Below, piece by piece: positions 1 to 8,218 of a DNA stretch of 64,000 nt (the first letter of the stretch is position 1; each line of letters opens with the position of its first letter). This DNA is from Gordonia lacunae (GTDB lineage Bacteria > Actinomycetota > Actinomycetes > Mycobacteriales > Mycobacteriaceae). Below the pieces are notes generated by a model. That model made no database searches. It had not been told where the DNA came from and saw only the letters and a list, made by a program, of their open reading frames with translations. The translations under genes were made by a program, and so were the position numbers. Where the stretch lies: the NCBI RefSeq assembly GCF_002149015.1, contig NZ_NGFO01000026.1, forward strand, positions 23,924 to 87,923. Reading direction: 5' to 3'.

Positions 1-1059
1 ACGCTGATCATCGAGCACACCGAGGCGATGACCGTCGTCGACGTGAACACCGGCAAGTTCACCGGCTCGGGGGGCAACCTCGAGGAGACGGTCACGCGCA
101 ACAACTTGGAGGCCGCCGAGGAGATCGTGCGGCAGATGCGGTTGCGTGACATCGGCGGCATGATCATCGTCGACTTCATCGACATGGTGCTCGAGTCCAA
201 CCGCGACCTGGTGTTGCGCAGGCTCACCGAGGCCCTCGCCCGTGACCGCACCCGCCACCAGGTCTCCGAGGTGACCTCGCTCGGTCTCGTGCAGATGACC
301 CGCAAGCGCTTGGGAACCGGTCTGCTCGAGGCGTTCTCGACCACGTGCACCGCGTGCAGTGGCCGGGGCATCATCGTGCACTCGAATCCCGTCGAGGTGA
401 AGACCGAGGACTCCTCGCGTGCGGAGGGGTCGGGCTCGAAGCGGTCGCGCCGGGGCAAGAAGAAGGCCGAGGCACAGCCGGAGGCAGCCGCACCCGCCGT
501 CGCGCCGGCGCACAAGCCCGCCGAGCATCCGATGTTCCGGGCGATGGCCGCGCACACCCACGACGACGAGCACGGTGCGGACCATGGCGAAGTCCAGCCG
601 GACGGGGACAACGCCGGTCGTTCCGACGGGGACAACGCCGGTCGTTCCGACGGGGACAACAATCGTCGTTCCGACGGGGACACCGCACCGGCCGAGCAGG
701 CGACCACCACCGAGCCGGTTGCCCCGGAGCCGGTTGCCGCGGAGCAGGTGGCCGCGGAGCGGGTCGCGTCGGAGTCCGCCGCGGCGGAATCGCCGACCAC
801 CGGATCTGCCGGTCCGGCCCCGGATGGTCAGGCCCCGGCGTCCGCACGGCGTCGGCGTCGTGTCGTGCGTCGTCCGGCACAGACGACCACCGCACCCGAG
901 AACGTGGTGATGACGGCGGCGGATGTGGTCGCGGACACCCCGCTGACGACTTCCGGCCCGGTCTCCTCCGGAACTCCGGAGGCGGCAGTCGCGGTCCGGC
1001 GCCGGCCGCGCAAGCGCAGCGCCGGACGCCCTGCCGGCCCGCCGCCCGCCGAGGACTGA
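1..1059 (+). CDS. rne: Ribonuclease E/G, C-terminal part (5' end outside window)
   Basis: Endoribonuclease of RNA decay and rRNA processing. The reading frame is already open at base 1, so the N-terminal half (S1 domain and most of the catalytic core) is missing. Visible are the DNase-I-like core motif TVVDVNTGKFTG, the block EEIVRQMRLRDIGGMIIVDF with the conserved acidic metal-binding residues, and the CTACSGRG motif of the Zn-link Cys pair. The last ~200 residues are a low-complexity tail rich in Ala, Glu, Pro and Arg that ends in Arg-rich patches. This is usual for actinobacterial RNase E, where the tail binds RNA and partner enzymes. Within the tail lies a 24-bp tandem DNA repeat encoding DGDNAGRS. 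It lies directly upstream of rplU, as rne does in many actinobacteria. Confidence 0.95.
   Translation, partial: TLIIEHTEAMTVVDVNTGKFTGSGGNLEETVTRNNLEAAEEIVRQMRLRDIGGMIIVDFIDMVLESNRDLVLRRLTEALARDRTRHQVSEVTSLGLVQMTRKRLGTGLLEAFSTTCTACSGRGIIVHSNPVEVKTEDSSRAEGSGSKRSRRGKKKAEAQPEAAAPAVAPAHKPAEHPMFRAMAAHTHDDEHGADHGEVQPDGDNAGRSDGDNAGRSDGDNNRRSDGDTAPAEQATTTEPVAPEPVAAEQVAAERVASESAAAESPTTGSAGPAPDGQAPASARRRRRVVRRPAQTTTAPENVVMTAADVVADTPLTTSGPVSSGTPEAAVAVRRRPRKRSAGRPAGPPPAED
601..684 (+). repeat. 24-bp in-frame tandem repeat in the RNase E tail
   Basis: Three 24-bp units start at 601, 625 and 649, with a partial fourth at 673. The first two are identical and the third differs at three positions. Each encodes Asp-Gly-Asp-Asn-x-x-Arg-Ser, so copy-number change would keep the frame. 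Lies in the disordered C-terminal region. Confidence 0.9.
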
Positions 1060-1099
1060 GCGGCGGGGCGGCCCGGTTGCGGGTCGACGGTGGGCGAGT

Positions 1100-1129
1100 T
1101 TGACCCGACCACTGACGTTCCCGTAACCT
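1100..1129 (+). promoter_or_regulatory. Promoter of rplU-rpmA
   Basis: A -35 TTGACC (1100-1105) and a -10 TAACCT (1124-1129) are separated by 18 bp, close to the actinobacterial housekeeping sigma consensus. Expected transcription start is near 1136, giving a 5' leader of about 200 nt before rplU. Confidence 0.7.
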
Positions 1130-1146
1130 TGGAAAGTCGCCTCCCG

Positions 1147-1214
1147 CGGAGGGTCTGCGCTGTTCTGCCCGCTTCGGCACAGCAACGGTGCGAATCCCGT
1201 CGGCAGGCCCTCTG
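1147..1214 (+). promoter_or_regulatory. Structured leader RNA upstream of rplU (three-way junction)
   Basis: Hand folding gives a closing stem P1 of 12 bp (1147-1158 with 1203-1214, two G-U pairs). P1 encloses two hairpins. P2 pairs GCTGT 1159-1163 with ACAGC 1179-1183, with an inner GCC/GGC stem and a 3-nt bulge. P3 pairs ACGG 1185-1188 with CCGT 1197-1200. A second short hairpin with a GCGA tetraloop follows at 1214-1223. The element lies in the untranslated leader of a ribosomal-protein operon, which suggests L21 or L27 autoregulation, but I cannot match it to a named family. GGTGCGAATCC at 1187-1197 resembles part of the cobalamin riboswitch core, but the rest of that motif is absent. Confidence 0.5.
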
Positions 1215-1341
1215 GTGCGAACCGCAGCTTCCCGGCCACGTGACTGGGTGCCCTGCGGCCCGCCCCGGCACGCACAACACAAACGCCCCAGGAGCGCACG
1301 CGCCCCGAGGGTCCGAGTAGACGAGTAAGAGGAATACTTCG

Positions 1342-1653
1342 ATGGCAACGTACGCGATCGTCAAGACCGGCGGAAAGCAGTACAAGGTCGCTGAGGGCGA
1401 CACTGTGAAGGTCGAGAAGATCGACGGAGAGATCGGCAGCACCGTGAGTCTGCCGGTCGCGTTGGTCGTCGACGGGTCGAACCTGACCACCGATGCCGAC
1501 AAGCTGGCCAAGATCTCGGTCACCGGCGAGGTCGTCGACCACGTCAAGGGCCCCAAGATCCGCATCCACAAGTTCAAGAACAAGACCGGCTACCACAAGC
1601 GCCAGGGTCACCGTCAGAAGCTGACGGTCCTCAAGGTCACCGGCATCAAGTAG
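1342..1653 (+). CDS. rplU: 50S ribosomal protein bL21
   Basis: Binds 23S rRNA in the large subunit. The 103-residue length is typical. The N-terminus MATYAIVKTGGKQYKV and the C-terminal block GYHKRQGHRQK are family signatures. The ATG is preceded by AAGAGGAAT as ribosome-binding site. It is first gene of the rplU-rpmA unit behind the strong promoter at 1100-1129 and the structured leader, with rpmA 38 bp downstream. The order rne, rplU, rpmA, obg, proB is the common actinobacterial arrangement, so identity is secure. Confidence 0.98.
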   Translation: MATYAIVKTGGKQYKVAEGDTVKVEKIDGEIGSTVSLPVALVVDGSNLTTDADKLAKISVTGEVVDHVKGPKIRIHKFKNKTGYHKRQGHRQKLTVLKVTGIK

Positions 1654-1691
1654 TTCGACCCGCTTCGAGAAGACCTCAGGAGGACTGACAC

Positions 1692-1955
1692 ATGGCACAC
1701 AAGAAGGGCGCGTCCAGCTCGCGCAACGGTCGCGATTCCAACGCCCAGCGACTCGGCGTGAAGCGCTTCGGCGGCCAGCAGGTGAGCGCAGGCGAGATCC
1801 TGGTCCGCCAGCGCGGCACCAAGTTCCACCCCGGCGTCAACGTGGGTCGCGGTGGCGACGACACCCTGTTCGCGCTCGCCGCGGGCGCGGTGGAGTTCGG
1901 CTCCAAGCGTGGCCGCAAGACGGTCAACATCGTCCCGGAAACCGCTTCGGTCTGA
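1692..1955 (+). CDS. rpmA: 50S ribosomal protein bL27
   Basis: Large-subunit protein whose N-terminal tail reaches the peptidyl-transferase centre. It has 87 residues, starting MAHKKGASSSRNGRDS with no cleavable Firmicutes-type N-terminal extension. The central GEILVRQRGTKFHPG motif is diagnostic. AGGAGG lies 10 bp before the ATG. It is co-transcribed with rplU and followed by an intrinsic terminator at 1985-2032 that separates it from obg. Confidence 0.98.
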   Translation: MAHKKGASSSRNGRDSNAQRLGVKRFGGQQVSAGEILVRQRGTKFHPGVNVGRGGDDTLFALAAGAVEFGSKRGRKTVNIVPETASV

Positions 1956-1984
1956 CCTGAGCAACCGGCACGACACAGCTCTAC

Positions 1985-2032
1985 ACAGGGCGGGCAGGGT
2001 CATCGCGTACCCCGCCCGCCCTGTTCTTTTTT
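1985..2032 (+). terminator. Intrinsic terminator after rpmA
   Basis: ACAGGGCGGGC (1985-1995) pairs perfectly with GCCCGCCCTGT (2014-2024). An inner GGGT/ACCC stem extends it, and a T-rich tract TTCTTTTTT ends at 2032. U-tailed terminators like this are rare in high-GC actinobacteria. It ends 18 bp before obg, so obg is either read through or has its own promoter. Confidence 0.85.
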
Positions 2033-2050
2033 GACGGAAGAAGGATTTCG

Positions 2051-3520
2051 ATGTCTCGGTTCGTCGACCGCGTGACCATCCACGTCGCCGCGGGGAACGG
2101 CGGCCACGGCTGCGCGTCGGTTCACCGCGAGAAGTTCAAGCCTCTCGGCGGGCCGGACGGCGGCAACGGCGGCAACGGCGGGTCGGTGCGACTCGTCGTC
2201 GACCCCCAGGTGCACACCCTGCTCGACTTCCACTTCCACCCGCACGCCAAGGCGTCCAATGGCAAGCCCGGCGCCGGCGACAACCGTGACGGCGCCACCG
2301 GTGGCGACCTCGTCCTCAAGGTCCCCGACGGCACGGTGGTCCTCGACGAGCGCGGCACCATACTCGCCGACCTGGTCGGCGAGGGTACGGTCTTCGAAGC
2401 CGCGCAGGGTGGTCGCGGCGGACTGGGGAACGCCGCGCTCGCCTCGAAGGCCCGCAAGGCTCCCGGCTTCGCCCTGCTGGGGGAGGAGGGACAACAGCGC
2501 TCCCTCGTCCTCGAACTCAAATCCGTGGCCGACGTCGGCCTCGTGGGGTTCCCCTCGGCGGGCAAGTCCTCGCTCGTGTCGGTGCTCTCGGCCGCCAAGC
2601 CGAAGATCGCCGATTACCCCTTCACGACACTCGTCCCGAACCTCGGGGTCGTGCAGACCGGCGGCGATGTCTTCACCATCGCCGACGTCCCCGGTCTGAT
2701 CCCGGGCGCCTCGACCGGCCGCGGGCTCGGACTGGAGTTCCTCCGTCACCTCGAGCGCTGCGCGGTGCTCGCACACGTCGTCGATTGCGCCACACTCGAA
2801 CCCGGGCGCGATCCGATCTCCGACATCGATGCGCTGGAGGCCGAGCTGGCCGCCTACGTCCCGGCACTCGACGACGACCACGGACTCGGCGACCTCGCCT
2901 CCCGCCCCCGCGTGGTGATCCTCAACAAGCTGGACGTACCCGACGCGGCCGAGCTCGCCGATCTCATCGAACCCGAACTGGCCGAACGCGGTTGGCCGGT
3001 GTTCCGGATCTCGGCGGTCGCCCACGAAGGCCTGCGCGAGCTCACCTTCGCCCTGGCACGCATGGTGCGCGAGTATCGGGAGGCCCAGCCCGCCAAGGTC
3101 GCTCGGCGTGCGATCATCCGGCCCAAGGCCGTCGACGACACGGGCTTCACGATCGAGACCGATCCGGACAACGAGGGCGGCTTCATCGTCCGCGGCACAC
3201 GCCCGGAGCGCTGGATCGCGCAGACCCAGTTCGACAACGACGAGGCCGTGGGCTACCTGGCCGACCGGCTCAACCGACTCGGCGTCGAAGACGAACTCGT
3301 GCGCCGTGGGGCCGAGCCGGGTGCGCCCGTCACCATCGGGGCCGTCACCTTCGACTGGGAGCCGTCGACCCCGATGGGCGACGAGGTCCCGGTCACCGGA
3401 CGCGGCACCGACATCCGACTCGATCGCTCCGATCGCGTGGGTGCCGCCGAGCGCAAGCAGGCACGACGCCTGCGGCGCGGGCTGCCGGACGAGGACGGCG
3501 GGGAGCGGGACCTCTCGTGA
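2051..3520 (+). CDS. obg: Obg family GTPase
   Basis: Essential large-subunit assembly and stringent-response GTPase. It has 489 residues in three parts: an N-terminal glycine-rich Obg fold (about 1-158, with GNGGHGC and GGPDGGNGGNGG), a G domain with P-loop GFPSAGKSS and switch motif DVPGLIPGAS, then NKLD, and a C-terminal OCT domain of about 80 residues with an Arg/Lys-rich tail. GAAGAAGGA precedes the ATG. The stop codon overlaps the GTG start of proB (GTGA), so the two are probably translationally coupled. Confidence 0.97.
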   Translation: MSRFVDRVTIHVAAGNGGHGCASVHREKFKPLGGPDGGNGGNGGSVRLVVDPQVHTLLDFHFHPHAKASNGKPGAGDNRDGATGGDLVLKVPDGTVVLDERGTILADLVGEGTVFEAAQGGRGGLGNAALASKARKAPGFALLGEEGQQRSLVLELKSVADVGLVGFPSAGKSSLVSVLSAAKPKIADYPFTTLVPNLGVVQTGGDVFTIADVPGLIPGASTGRGLGLEFLRHLERCAVLAHVVDCATLEPGRDPISDIDALEAELAAYVPALDDDHGLGDLASRPRVVILNKLDVPDAAELADLIEPELAERGWPVFRISAVAHEGLRELTFALARMVREYREAQPAKVARRAIIRPKAVDDTGFTIETDPDNEGGFIVRGTRPERWIAQTQFDNDEAVGYLADRLNRLGVEDELVRRGAEPGAPVTIGAVTFDWEPSTPMGDEVPVTGRGTDIRLDRSDRVGAAERKQARRLRRGLPDEDGGERDLS

Positions 3521-4668
3521 CCGCCGGGTCCGTCGACCGCGTCCACGACGGGTCGGTGCGTGACCGGATCGCGCACGCCCGCAGCGTGGTCGTGAAGATC
3601 GGGTCATCGGCGCTGACCGACCTCACCGAGGGACTCGACCGCAACCGGCTCGACGCCCTGGCCGACGCCCTCGAGGCCCGGATGCGGGCCGGCTCGGATG
3701 TGATCGTCGTGTCCTCGGGGGCCATCGGCGCCGGGATCGCACCCCTCGGGCTCAAGCGACGACCCACCGACCTGGCCACCAAACAGGCGGCGGCGAGCGT
3801 CGGGCAGTTGGCCCTCGCGCACGCGTGGGGTACGTCGTTCGCGCGGTACGGCCGCACGGTGGGTCAGGTCCTGCTCACCGCCGACGACATCTCCAATCGC
3901 AGCCATCACGCGAATGCGCAACGGACGCTTGACCGTCTGCGTTCGCTCGGGGCCGTCGCGGTGGTCAACGAGAACGACACCGTGGCGACAAACGAGATCC
4001 GCTTCGGCGACAACGATCGTCTCGCCGCGCTCGTCGCCCATCTGTCGGGCGCCGATGCGCTCATCCTGCTGTCCGATGTCGACGGGCTCTACGACGGCGA
4101 TCCGCGCAAGGTCGGCGTCGACGGCCGGCGTGCCCGGTTGATCCCGGAGGTCAACGGCCCCGAGGATCTCGACGGCGTGATCGCCGGCTCCGGCGGTGCG
4201 CTGGGTACGGGCGGCATGGCGTCCAAGCTGGCCGCCGCGCGGTTGTCGGCCGATGCCGGTGTGCCCGTGTTGCTGGCCGCCGCCTCGTCGGCGGCGCAGG
4301 CGCTGGCCGACGCCTCGGTGGGGACGGTGTTCGGCGCCCGGTCCGAGCGGCTGTCCGCTCGCCGCTTCTGGGTGCGTCATGCCGCCGACGCGCGCGGCCG
4401 GATCGTGCTCGACGACGGAGCGGTCGAAGCGGTGTCGCGCAGGCGGCGCTCACTGCTCGCCGCCGGGATCGTCGGGGTGACCGGCAGGTTCTTCGAGGGC
4501 GACGTCGTCGAACTCGTCGACCGGTACGACACCGTGCGGGCCAGGGGAGTCGCGGCCTACGGCGTCGACGACGTGACGTCGATGGTCGGCCGGTCCACCG
4601 GCGACCTCCCGCCCGACTTGCAGCGCCCGGTGGTCCACGCCGACGACCTGGTGGTCGTCTCGCGCTGA
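3517..4668 (+). CDS. proB: Glutamate 5-kinase
   Basis: First step of proline synthesis, phosphorylating L-glutamate. It has 383 residues when started at the GTG at 3517, which overlaps the obg stop codon. An open frame continues upstream inside obg but is not conserved-looking. The amino-acid-kinase domain shows VVKIGSSAL, SSGAIGAG, NENDTVA with RFGDNDRLAA, and GTGGMASKLAAARL. The last ~100 residues form a PUA domain, as in long-form ProB. Placement next to obg is the usual actinobacterial one. It converges on the Sir2 gene with 7 bp between stop codons. Confidence 0.96.
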   Translation: MTAGSVDRVHDGSVRDRIAHARSVVVKIGSSALTDLTEGLDRNRLDALADALEARMRAGSDVIVVSSGAIGAGIAPLGLKRRPTDLATKQAAASVGQLALAHAWGTSFARYGRTVGQVLLTADDISNRSHHANAQRTLDRLRSLGAVAVVNENDTVATNEIRFGDNDRLAALVAHLSGADALILLSDVDGLYDGDPRKVGVDGRRARLIPEVNGPEDLDGVIAGSGGALGTGGMASKLAAARLSADAGVPVLLAAASSAAQALADASVGTVFGARSERLSARRFWVRHAADARGRIVLDDGAVEAVSRRRRSLLAAGIVGVTGRFFEGDVVELVDRYDTVRARGVAAYGVDDVTSMVGRSTGDLPPDLQRPVVHADDLVVVSR

Positions 4669-4675
4669 CCGGAGG

Positions 4676-5554
4676 TCAGAACGTCGCCAAGGCGGGGAGC
4701 ACGAAGCCGGCCTCGTGATCGATCTTCAGGGTGGCGATCTCGTCCGCGCGCGTGCCACCCCGGTTGACGATGATCAGCGGCTTGCCGGCGCGGTGTGCCC
4801 GCCGGGCGAATCGCAGGCCGGACATGACGGTGAGCGACGATCCGACGACCACCAGCGCGTCGGCGTCGTCGACCACCGAATATGACTCGTCCACAACGTC
4901 TTTGGCGACGGTCTCGCCGAAGTAGACGATGTCGGGCTTCAGGATTCCGCCGCAGTTCGGGCAGTCGATCATGACGAAATCCGATGTGTCCGACAAGGTG
5001 GCATCAGCATCGGGGGCGACTTCGATGGCACCCCGCCCGCGGACCCGGCGGGCGAATTCGGTGTTGACCTCCTCGAGGAGTTCGGCGAGCCGGTGACGGG
5101 AGATCCGCCAGTCGCATTCGAGACAGCGGACGCGTCCGTAACACCCGTGCAATTCGATGACTCCGCGTGTTCCGGCCTTGGTGTGCAGCATGTCGACGTT
5201 CTGCGTGAGGATCCGGGTGAGCCACCCGCGCTGCTGCAACTCGGTCAGCGCGAGGTGCGCGCGGTTGGGGACCGCGGCGTCCATGTGCCGCCAGCCGAGG
5301 TGATTGCGGGCCCAGTAGTGGCGGCGGAAGTCGGCAGAAGACAGGAACATCTCGAGGGTCATCGGGGTCCGCGGTGGCGACCCGGGGCTCCGGTAATCGG
5401 GGATGCCGGAGTCGGTCGAGATGCCTGCCCCGGTCAGCACCGCGAAACGGCGACCGGCGAGGATGTCGGCGGCCAGCGCGATCCGGTCCGCGACGTCGTC
5501 GTCGAGAGGTGTGTGCTCGGCCGGGGAGGAACCGAGCTGGAGACGAGTACGCAC
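4676..5554 (-). CDS. Sir2-family NAD-dependent protein deacylase
   Basis: Predicted sirtuin that removes acyl groups from lysines using NAD. It has 292 residues. GAGIST at 42-47, QNVDMLH at 118-124, catalytic His136 in ELHG, and two Cys pairs (144/147, then CPNC) for structural zinc are all present, so it should be active. The only in-frame start after the ectC stop is GTG at 5552-5554, and that codon sits inside a 17-bp perfect inverted repeat (5544-5584). It is downstream of and codirectional with ectABC (49 bp gap), so it could be a read-through product of ectoine induction. The start codon is the weak point. Confidence 0.9.
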   Translation of the reverse strand: MRTRLQLGSSPAEHTPLDDDVADRIALAADILAGRRFAVLTGAGISTDSGIPDYRSPGSPPRTPMTLEMFLSSADFRRHYWARNHLGWRHMDAAVPNRAHLALTELQQRGWLTRILTQNVDMLHTKAGTRGVIELHGCYGRVRCLECDWRISRHRLAELLEEVNTEFARRVRGRGAIEVAPDADATLSDTSDFVMIDCPNCGGILKPDIVYFGETVAKDVVDESYSVVDDADALVVVGSSLTVMSGLRFARRAHRAGKPLIIVNRGGTRADEIATLKIDHEAGFVLPALATF

Positions 5555-5584
5555 CCTGCCCAGGATAGGCAGGGTGCGTACTCG
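5544..5584 (-). terminator. 17-bp perfect inverted repeat between ectC and the Sir2 gene
   Basis: 5544-5560 pairs perfectly with 5568-5584 around a 7-nt loop. No T-tract follows on either strand. It could end ectABC transcription, or it could occlude the Sir2 start codon, which is within the stem. Both readings are inference. Confidence 0.7.
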
Positions 5585-5602
5585 ACGTGTGTGCGAGAGG
5601 TG

Positions 5603-6034
5603 TCAGGTGACGGGCGTCTCCGCGTGCTTGCCGGCCGGCTGTGGGACCGTCACCAGCGGGTACACGCCGTTCTCGTCGTGTACCTCGGTGCCCACGACCG
5701 GCGGGTTGAACACGCACAGCATGCGCATCTCGGTGTCGGCGGTCACCGTGTGACGCTCGTGGCCGTCGAGCAGGTACATGGTGCCCGGAGCCAGCGGGTA
5801 GGTCTCGCCGGTCTCCCGGTCGAGGAGGGTCCCGGTGCCCTCGACGAGCCACACGGCCTCGACGTGGTTGGCGTAGTGGAACTCGTTCACGCTGCCGGCG
5901 TTGATGGTGGTCTCGTGGAAGGAGAAGCCCACGTGGTCACCACCCAGGACGATGCGCTTGGAGCGCCAGTTGCCCTTGGGGTCGGCGACGTCGCGGTCGG
6001 TACCGGTGATTTCAGCAGTGGTTCGGACGATCAT
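5603..6034 (-). CDS. ectC: L-ectoine synthase
   Basis: Cyclises N-gamma-acetyl-diaminobutyrate to ectoine, the last step of osmolyte synthesis. It has 143 residues and begins MIVRTTAEITGTDRDV. Cupin features are EFHYANHVEAVWLVEGTGTL and the later GHERHTV. The start ATG overlaps the ectB stop (ATGA at 6031-6034), which fixes the start and implies coupling. No ectoine hydroxylase (ectD) gene follows, since the next gene is the Sir2 homologue. Confidence 0.97.
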   Translation of the reverse strand: MIVRTTAEITGTDRDVADPKGNWRSKRIVLGGDHVGFSFHETTINAGSVNEFHYANHVEAVWLVEGTGTLLDRETGETYPLAPGTMYLLDGHERHTVTADTEMRMLCVFNPPVVGTEVHDENGVYPLVTVPQPAGKHAETPVT

Positions 6035-7302
6035 CCGATCACCTCCTTGACTGCATCGGACAGGATGGACAGGCCGCGATCGAGGTCCTCGCGCGAGATG
6101 GTCAGCGGCGGGAGCAGCTTCACCACCTCGTCGGACGGACCCGACGTCTCGGCCAGGAGTCCCGCGCCGAAGGCCTGCGCACAGACCTTGCCGGCGGCGG
6201 TGTGGTCGTCGAAGGCGAGACCGCGCACCATGCCGCGGCCGCGGGTGGAGATGCCGTCGTAGCGGGTGCACAGGTCGGTGAAGACCTCGTGGATGCGCTC
6301 GCCCTTGGCATGGATGTCCCGGGTCAGCGCGTCGTCGGCCCAGTAGGTCTCGATCGCCTTGGCGGCGGTGACGAAGGCCGGGTTGTTGCCGCGGAAGGTG
6401 CCGTTGTGCTCGCCGGGAGTCCACACGTCGAGCTCGGGCTTGAAGAGGGTCAGCGCGAACGGTAGGCCGTAGCCGCTGATCGACTTCGACAGGGTGACGA
6501 TGTCGGGCTTGATGCCGGCCTCCTCGAACGAGAAGAACTCACCGGTGCGGCCGCAGCCCATCTGCACGTCGTCGACGATGAGCAGGATGTCGCGCCGCTC
6601 GCAGAGGTCGGACAGCGCGCGCAGCCACTCGGCGCGGGCGACGTTCACGCCGCCTTCACCCTGGACCGTCTCCACGATGACCGCGGCCGGGCGGTTCAGC
6701 CCACTGCCGGAGTCGTCGAGAACGCGCTCGAACCAGGCGAAGTCCTCCATGACGCCGCCGAAGTAGTTGTCGAACGGCATGGGAGTGGCGTGCACGAGGG
6801 GGATGCCCGCGCCGGCGCGCTTCATCGAGTTGCCGGTGACCGACAGCGACCCGAGGGTCATGCCGTGAAAAGCGTTGGTGAAGCTGATGATCGACTCACG
6901 CCCGGTCACCTTGCGCGCCAGTTTGAGAGCCGACTCGACGGCGTTGGTGCCCGTCGGGCCGGGGAACTGGATCTTGTAGTCCAGGCCGCGCGGCTGGAGG
7001 ATGTGGCTGGTGAACCTCTCGATGAAGTTCCCCTTGGCGACAGTCGCCATGTCCAGACCGTGGGTGATCCCATCGGCCTCGATGTACTCCAGGAGCGCCT
7101 TCTTCAGGACCGGGTTGTTGTGGCCGTAGTTCAGCGAACCGGCGCCGGCGAAGAAGTCGAGGTACTCGCGACCGTCCTGGTCGGTGATGTAGGAACCCTT
7201 GGCGGTGGTGAACACAGCGGGCCAGTTACGGCAGTAGCTGCGCACCTCCGACTCGTGGGCGGTGAAGACGGAGTCGTCCATGTGGGTGTCGAGAAGTTGC
7301 AT
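6031..7302 (-). CDS. ectB: Diaminobutyrate-2-oxoglutarate aminotransferase
   Basis: PLP enzyme making L-2,4-diaminobutyrate from aspartate semialdehyde for ectoine. It has 423 residues from ATG at 7302, which has GAAGGAAG just upstream. The open frame extends to 7494, but that part has no family character. SKSISGYGLPFAL carries the PLP lysine, and the class-III aminotransferase landmarks NAFHGMTLGSLS and GTFRGNNPAF are present. A 236-bp gap separates it from ectA, long for this operon. Confidence 0.97.
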   Translation of the reverse strand: MQLLDTHMDDSVFTAHESEVRSYCRNWPAVFTTAKGSYITDQDGREYLDFFAGAGSLNYGHNNPVLKKALLEYIEADGITHGLDMATVAKGNFIERFTSHILQPRGLDYKIQFPGPTGTNAVESALKLARKVTGRESIISFTNAFHGMTLGSLSVTGNSMKRAGAGIPLVHATPMPFDNYFGGVMEDFAWFERVLDDSGSGLNRPAAVIVETVQGEGGVNVARAEWLRALSDLCERRDILLIVDDVQMGCGRTGEFFSFEEAGIKPDIVTLSKSISGYGLPFALTLFKPELDVWTPGEHNGTFRGNNPAFVTAAKAIETYWADDALTRDIHAKGERIHEVFTDLCTRYDGISTRGRGMVRGLAFDDHTAAGKVCAQAFGAGLLAETSGPSDEVVKLLPPLTISREDLDRGLSILSDAVKEVIG

Positions 7303-7538
7303 TTCTGGTGCTTCCTTCTGGTGTGACGAACGTGGGGCTTGGAGGTGTGCCGCCTCGGCGTCGCTTCGTTGCAAGCGCCGGGTCGGATGGTTCCCCACGG
7401 GGCGGGGTCGGCACGTGGTCGAAAAGTTCAGCAGGACAGTCGATTGCGGTGTCGCAGACCTGGGAGTTCTGCATGCGCGGGGTATCCGCTCCACAAGCGC
7501 CGATCGGTGATCAGCGCATGTGGGTCGAACGGGCCGTG
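7303..7538 (-). other. ectA-ectB intergenic region
   Basis: 236 bp with no convincing gene. A short open frame on the minus strand (starting at 7474) overruns ectB in another frame and looks spurious. It holds the ectB ribosome-binding site and may hold a separate ectB promoter or leader structure, but nothing definite is seen. Confidence 0.4.
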
Positions 7539-8105
7539 TCAGGGCTCGGGGATCTCCGGCTCGAGCATGTAGAGGTCCTCCGGCTCGTGCGAATCGGGGA
7601 AGGCGTTGGCCGCGAACAGATCCCGACGTTCGAAGCGGAGCCCGCGGGCCTTGGCGACCGACGCGAACAGTCGCTGCGACGGGATGTTGTCCGGGCTGAT
7701 CGTCGTATGCATGGCCACCATGCCCTGCCGGTTGACGCGGTCGAACAGCTGGTGCAGCATCGTTGCGGCGATTCCGTGTCCACGGACCTCGTCATCGACG
7801 GCGACCTGCCAGACCATCAGGGTGGACGGGTCGCTCTGCCGACGGTAGCCGGTGACGAAACCGACTGCGCGGCCGTCGACTTCGGCAACAATGGACGTAG
7901 CGGCGAAATCGTGGCACCACAGGACGTAGGAGTAACTCGAGTTGACGTCGAGAACCTTTGAGTCCGAGGCGATTTCCCAGAGGCGGGTGCCGTCGTCGAC
8001 CGTGGGTGTGCGGTAGTCGACGGCAAGGGTGGTTGTTGGGGCCGTTCTTGTTTGGGAAGGGCTCATAACGCATTCGACGTTAACAACGCGTGTCGGGGAA
8101 GTCAT
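7539..8105 (-). CDS. ectA: L-2,4-diaminobutyrate acetyltransferase
   Basis: GNAT enzyme that acetylates diaminobutyrate at the gamma-amino group, the second step of ectoine synthesis. It has 188 residues from ATG 8105, or 175 from ATG 8066. The family similarity starts after the second Met (from about YRTPTVDDG), and neither start has a strong ribosome-binding site. The acetyl-CoA loop VRGHGIAATMLHQL and NIPSQRLFASVAKARG are characteristic. It is divergent from rsmD across about 125 bp and heads ectA-ectB-ectC. Confidence 0.95.
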   Translation of the reverse strand: MTSPTRVVNVECVMSPSQTRTAPTTTLAVDYRTPTVDDGTRLWEIASDSKVLDVNSSYSYVLWCHDFAATSIVAEVDGRAVGFVTGYRRQSDPSTLMVWQVAVDDEVRGHGIAATMLHQLFDRVNRQGMVAMHTTISPDNIPSQRLFASVAKARGLRFERRDLFAANAFPDSHEPEDLYMLEPEIPEP

Positions 8106-8218
8106 GTACCTGCGGAAATTGGCCCGCAGAACACCTACCTTGTCCCTGATCAGGCACGCAATGTGAAGTGGGTCACAAAGACGTGATTTCCGATTGGTTC
8201 GGGTGCCTCCCCGGGTTG

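Noticed and set aside
1187..1209. Cobalamin riboswitch or tRNA T-arm in the rplU leader
   Set aside because: GGTGCGAATCC fits part of both, but the flanking cobalamin elements, acceptor stem and anticodon are missing, and the downstream gene is ribosomal.
7226..7474. Small minus-strand frame between ectA and ectB
   Set aside because: Overruns the start of ectB by more than 70 bp in another frame and has no codon or motif support.
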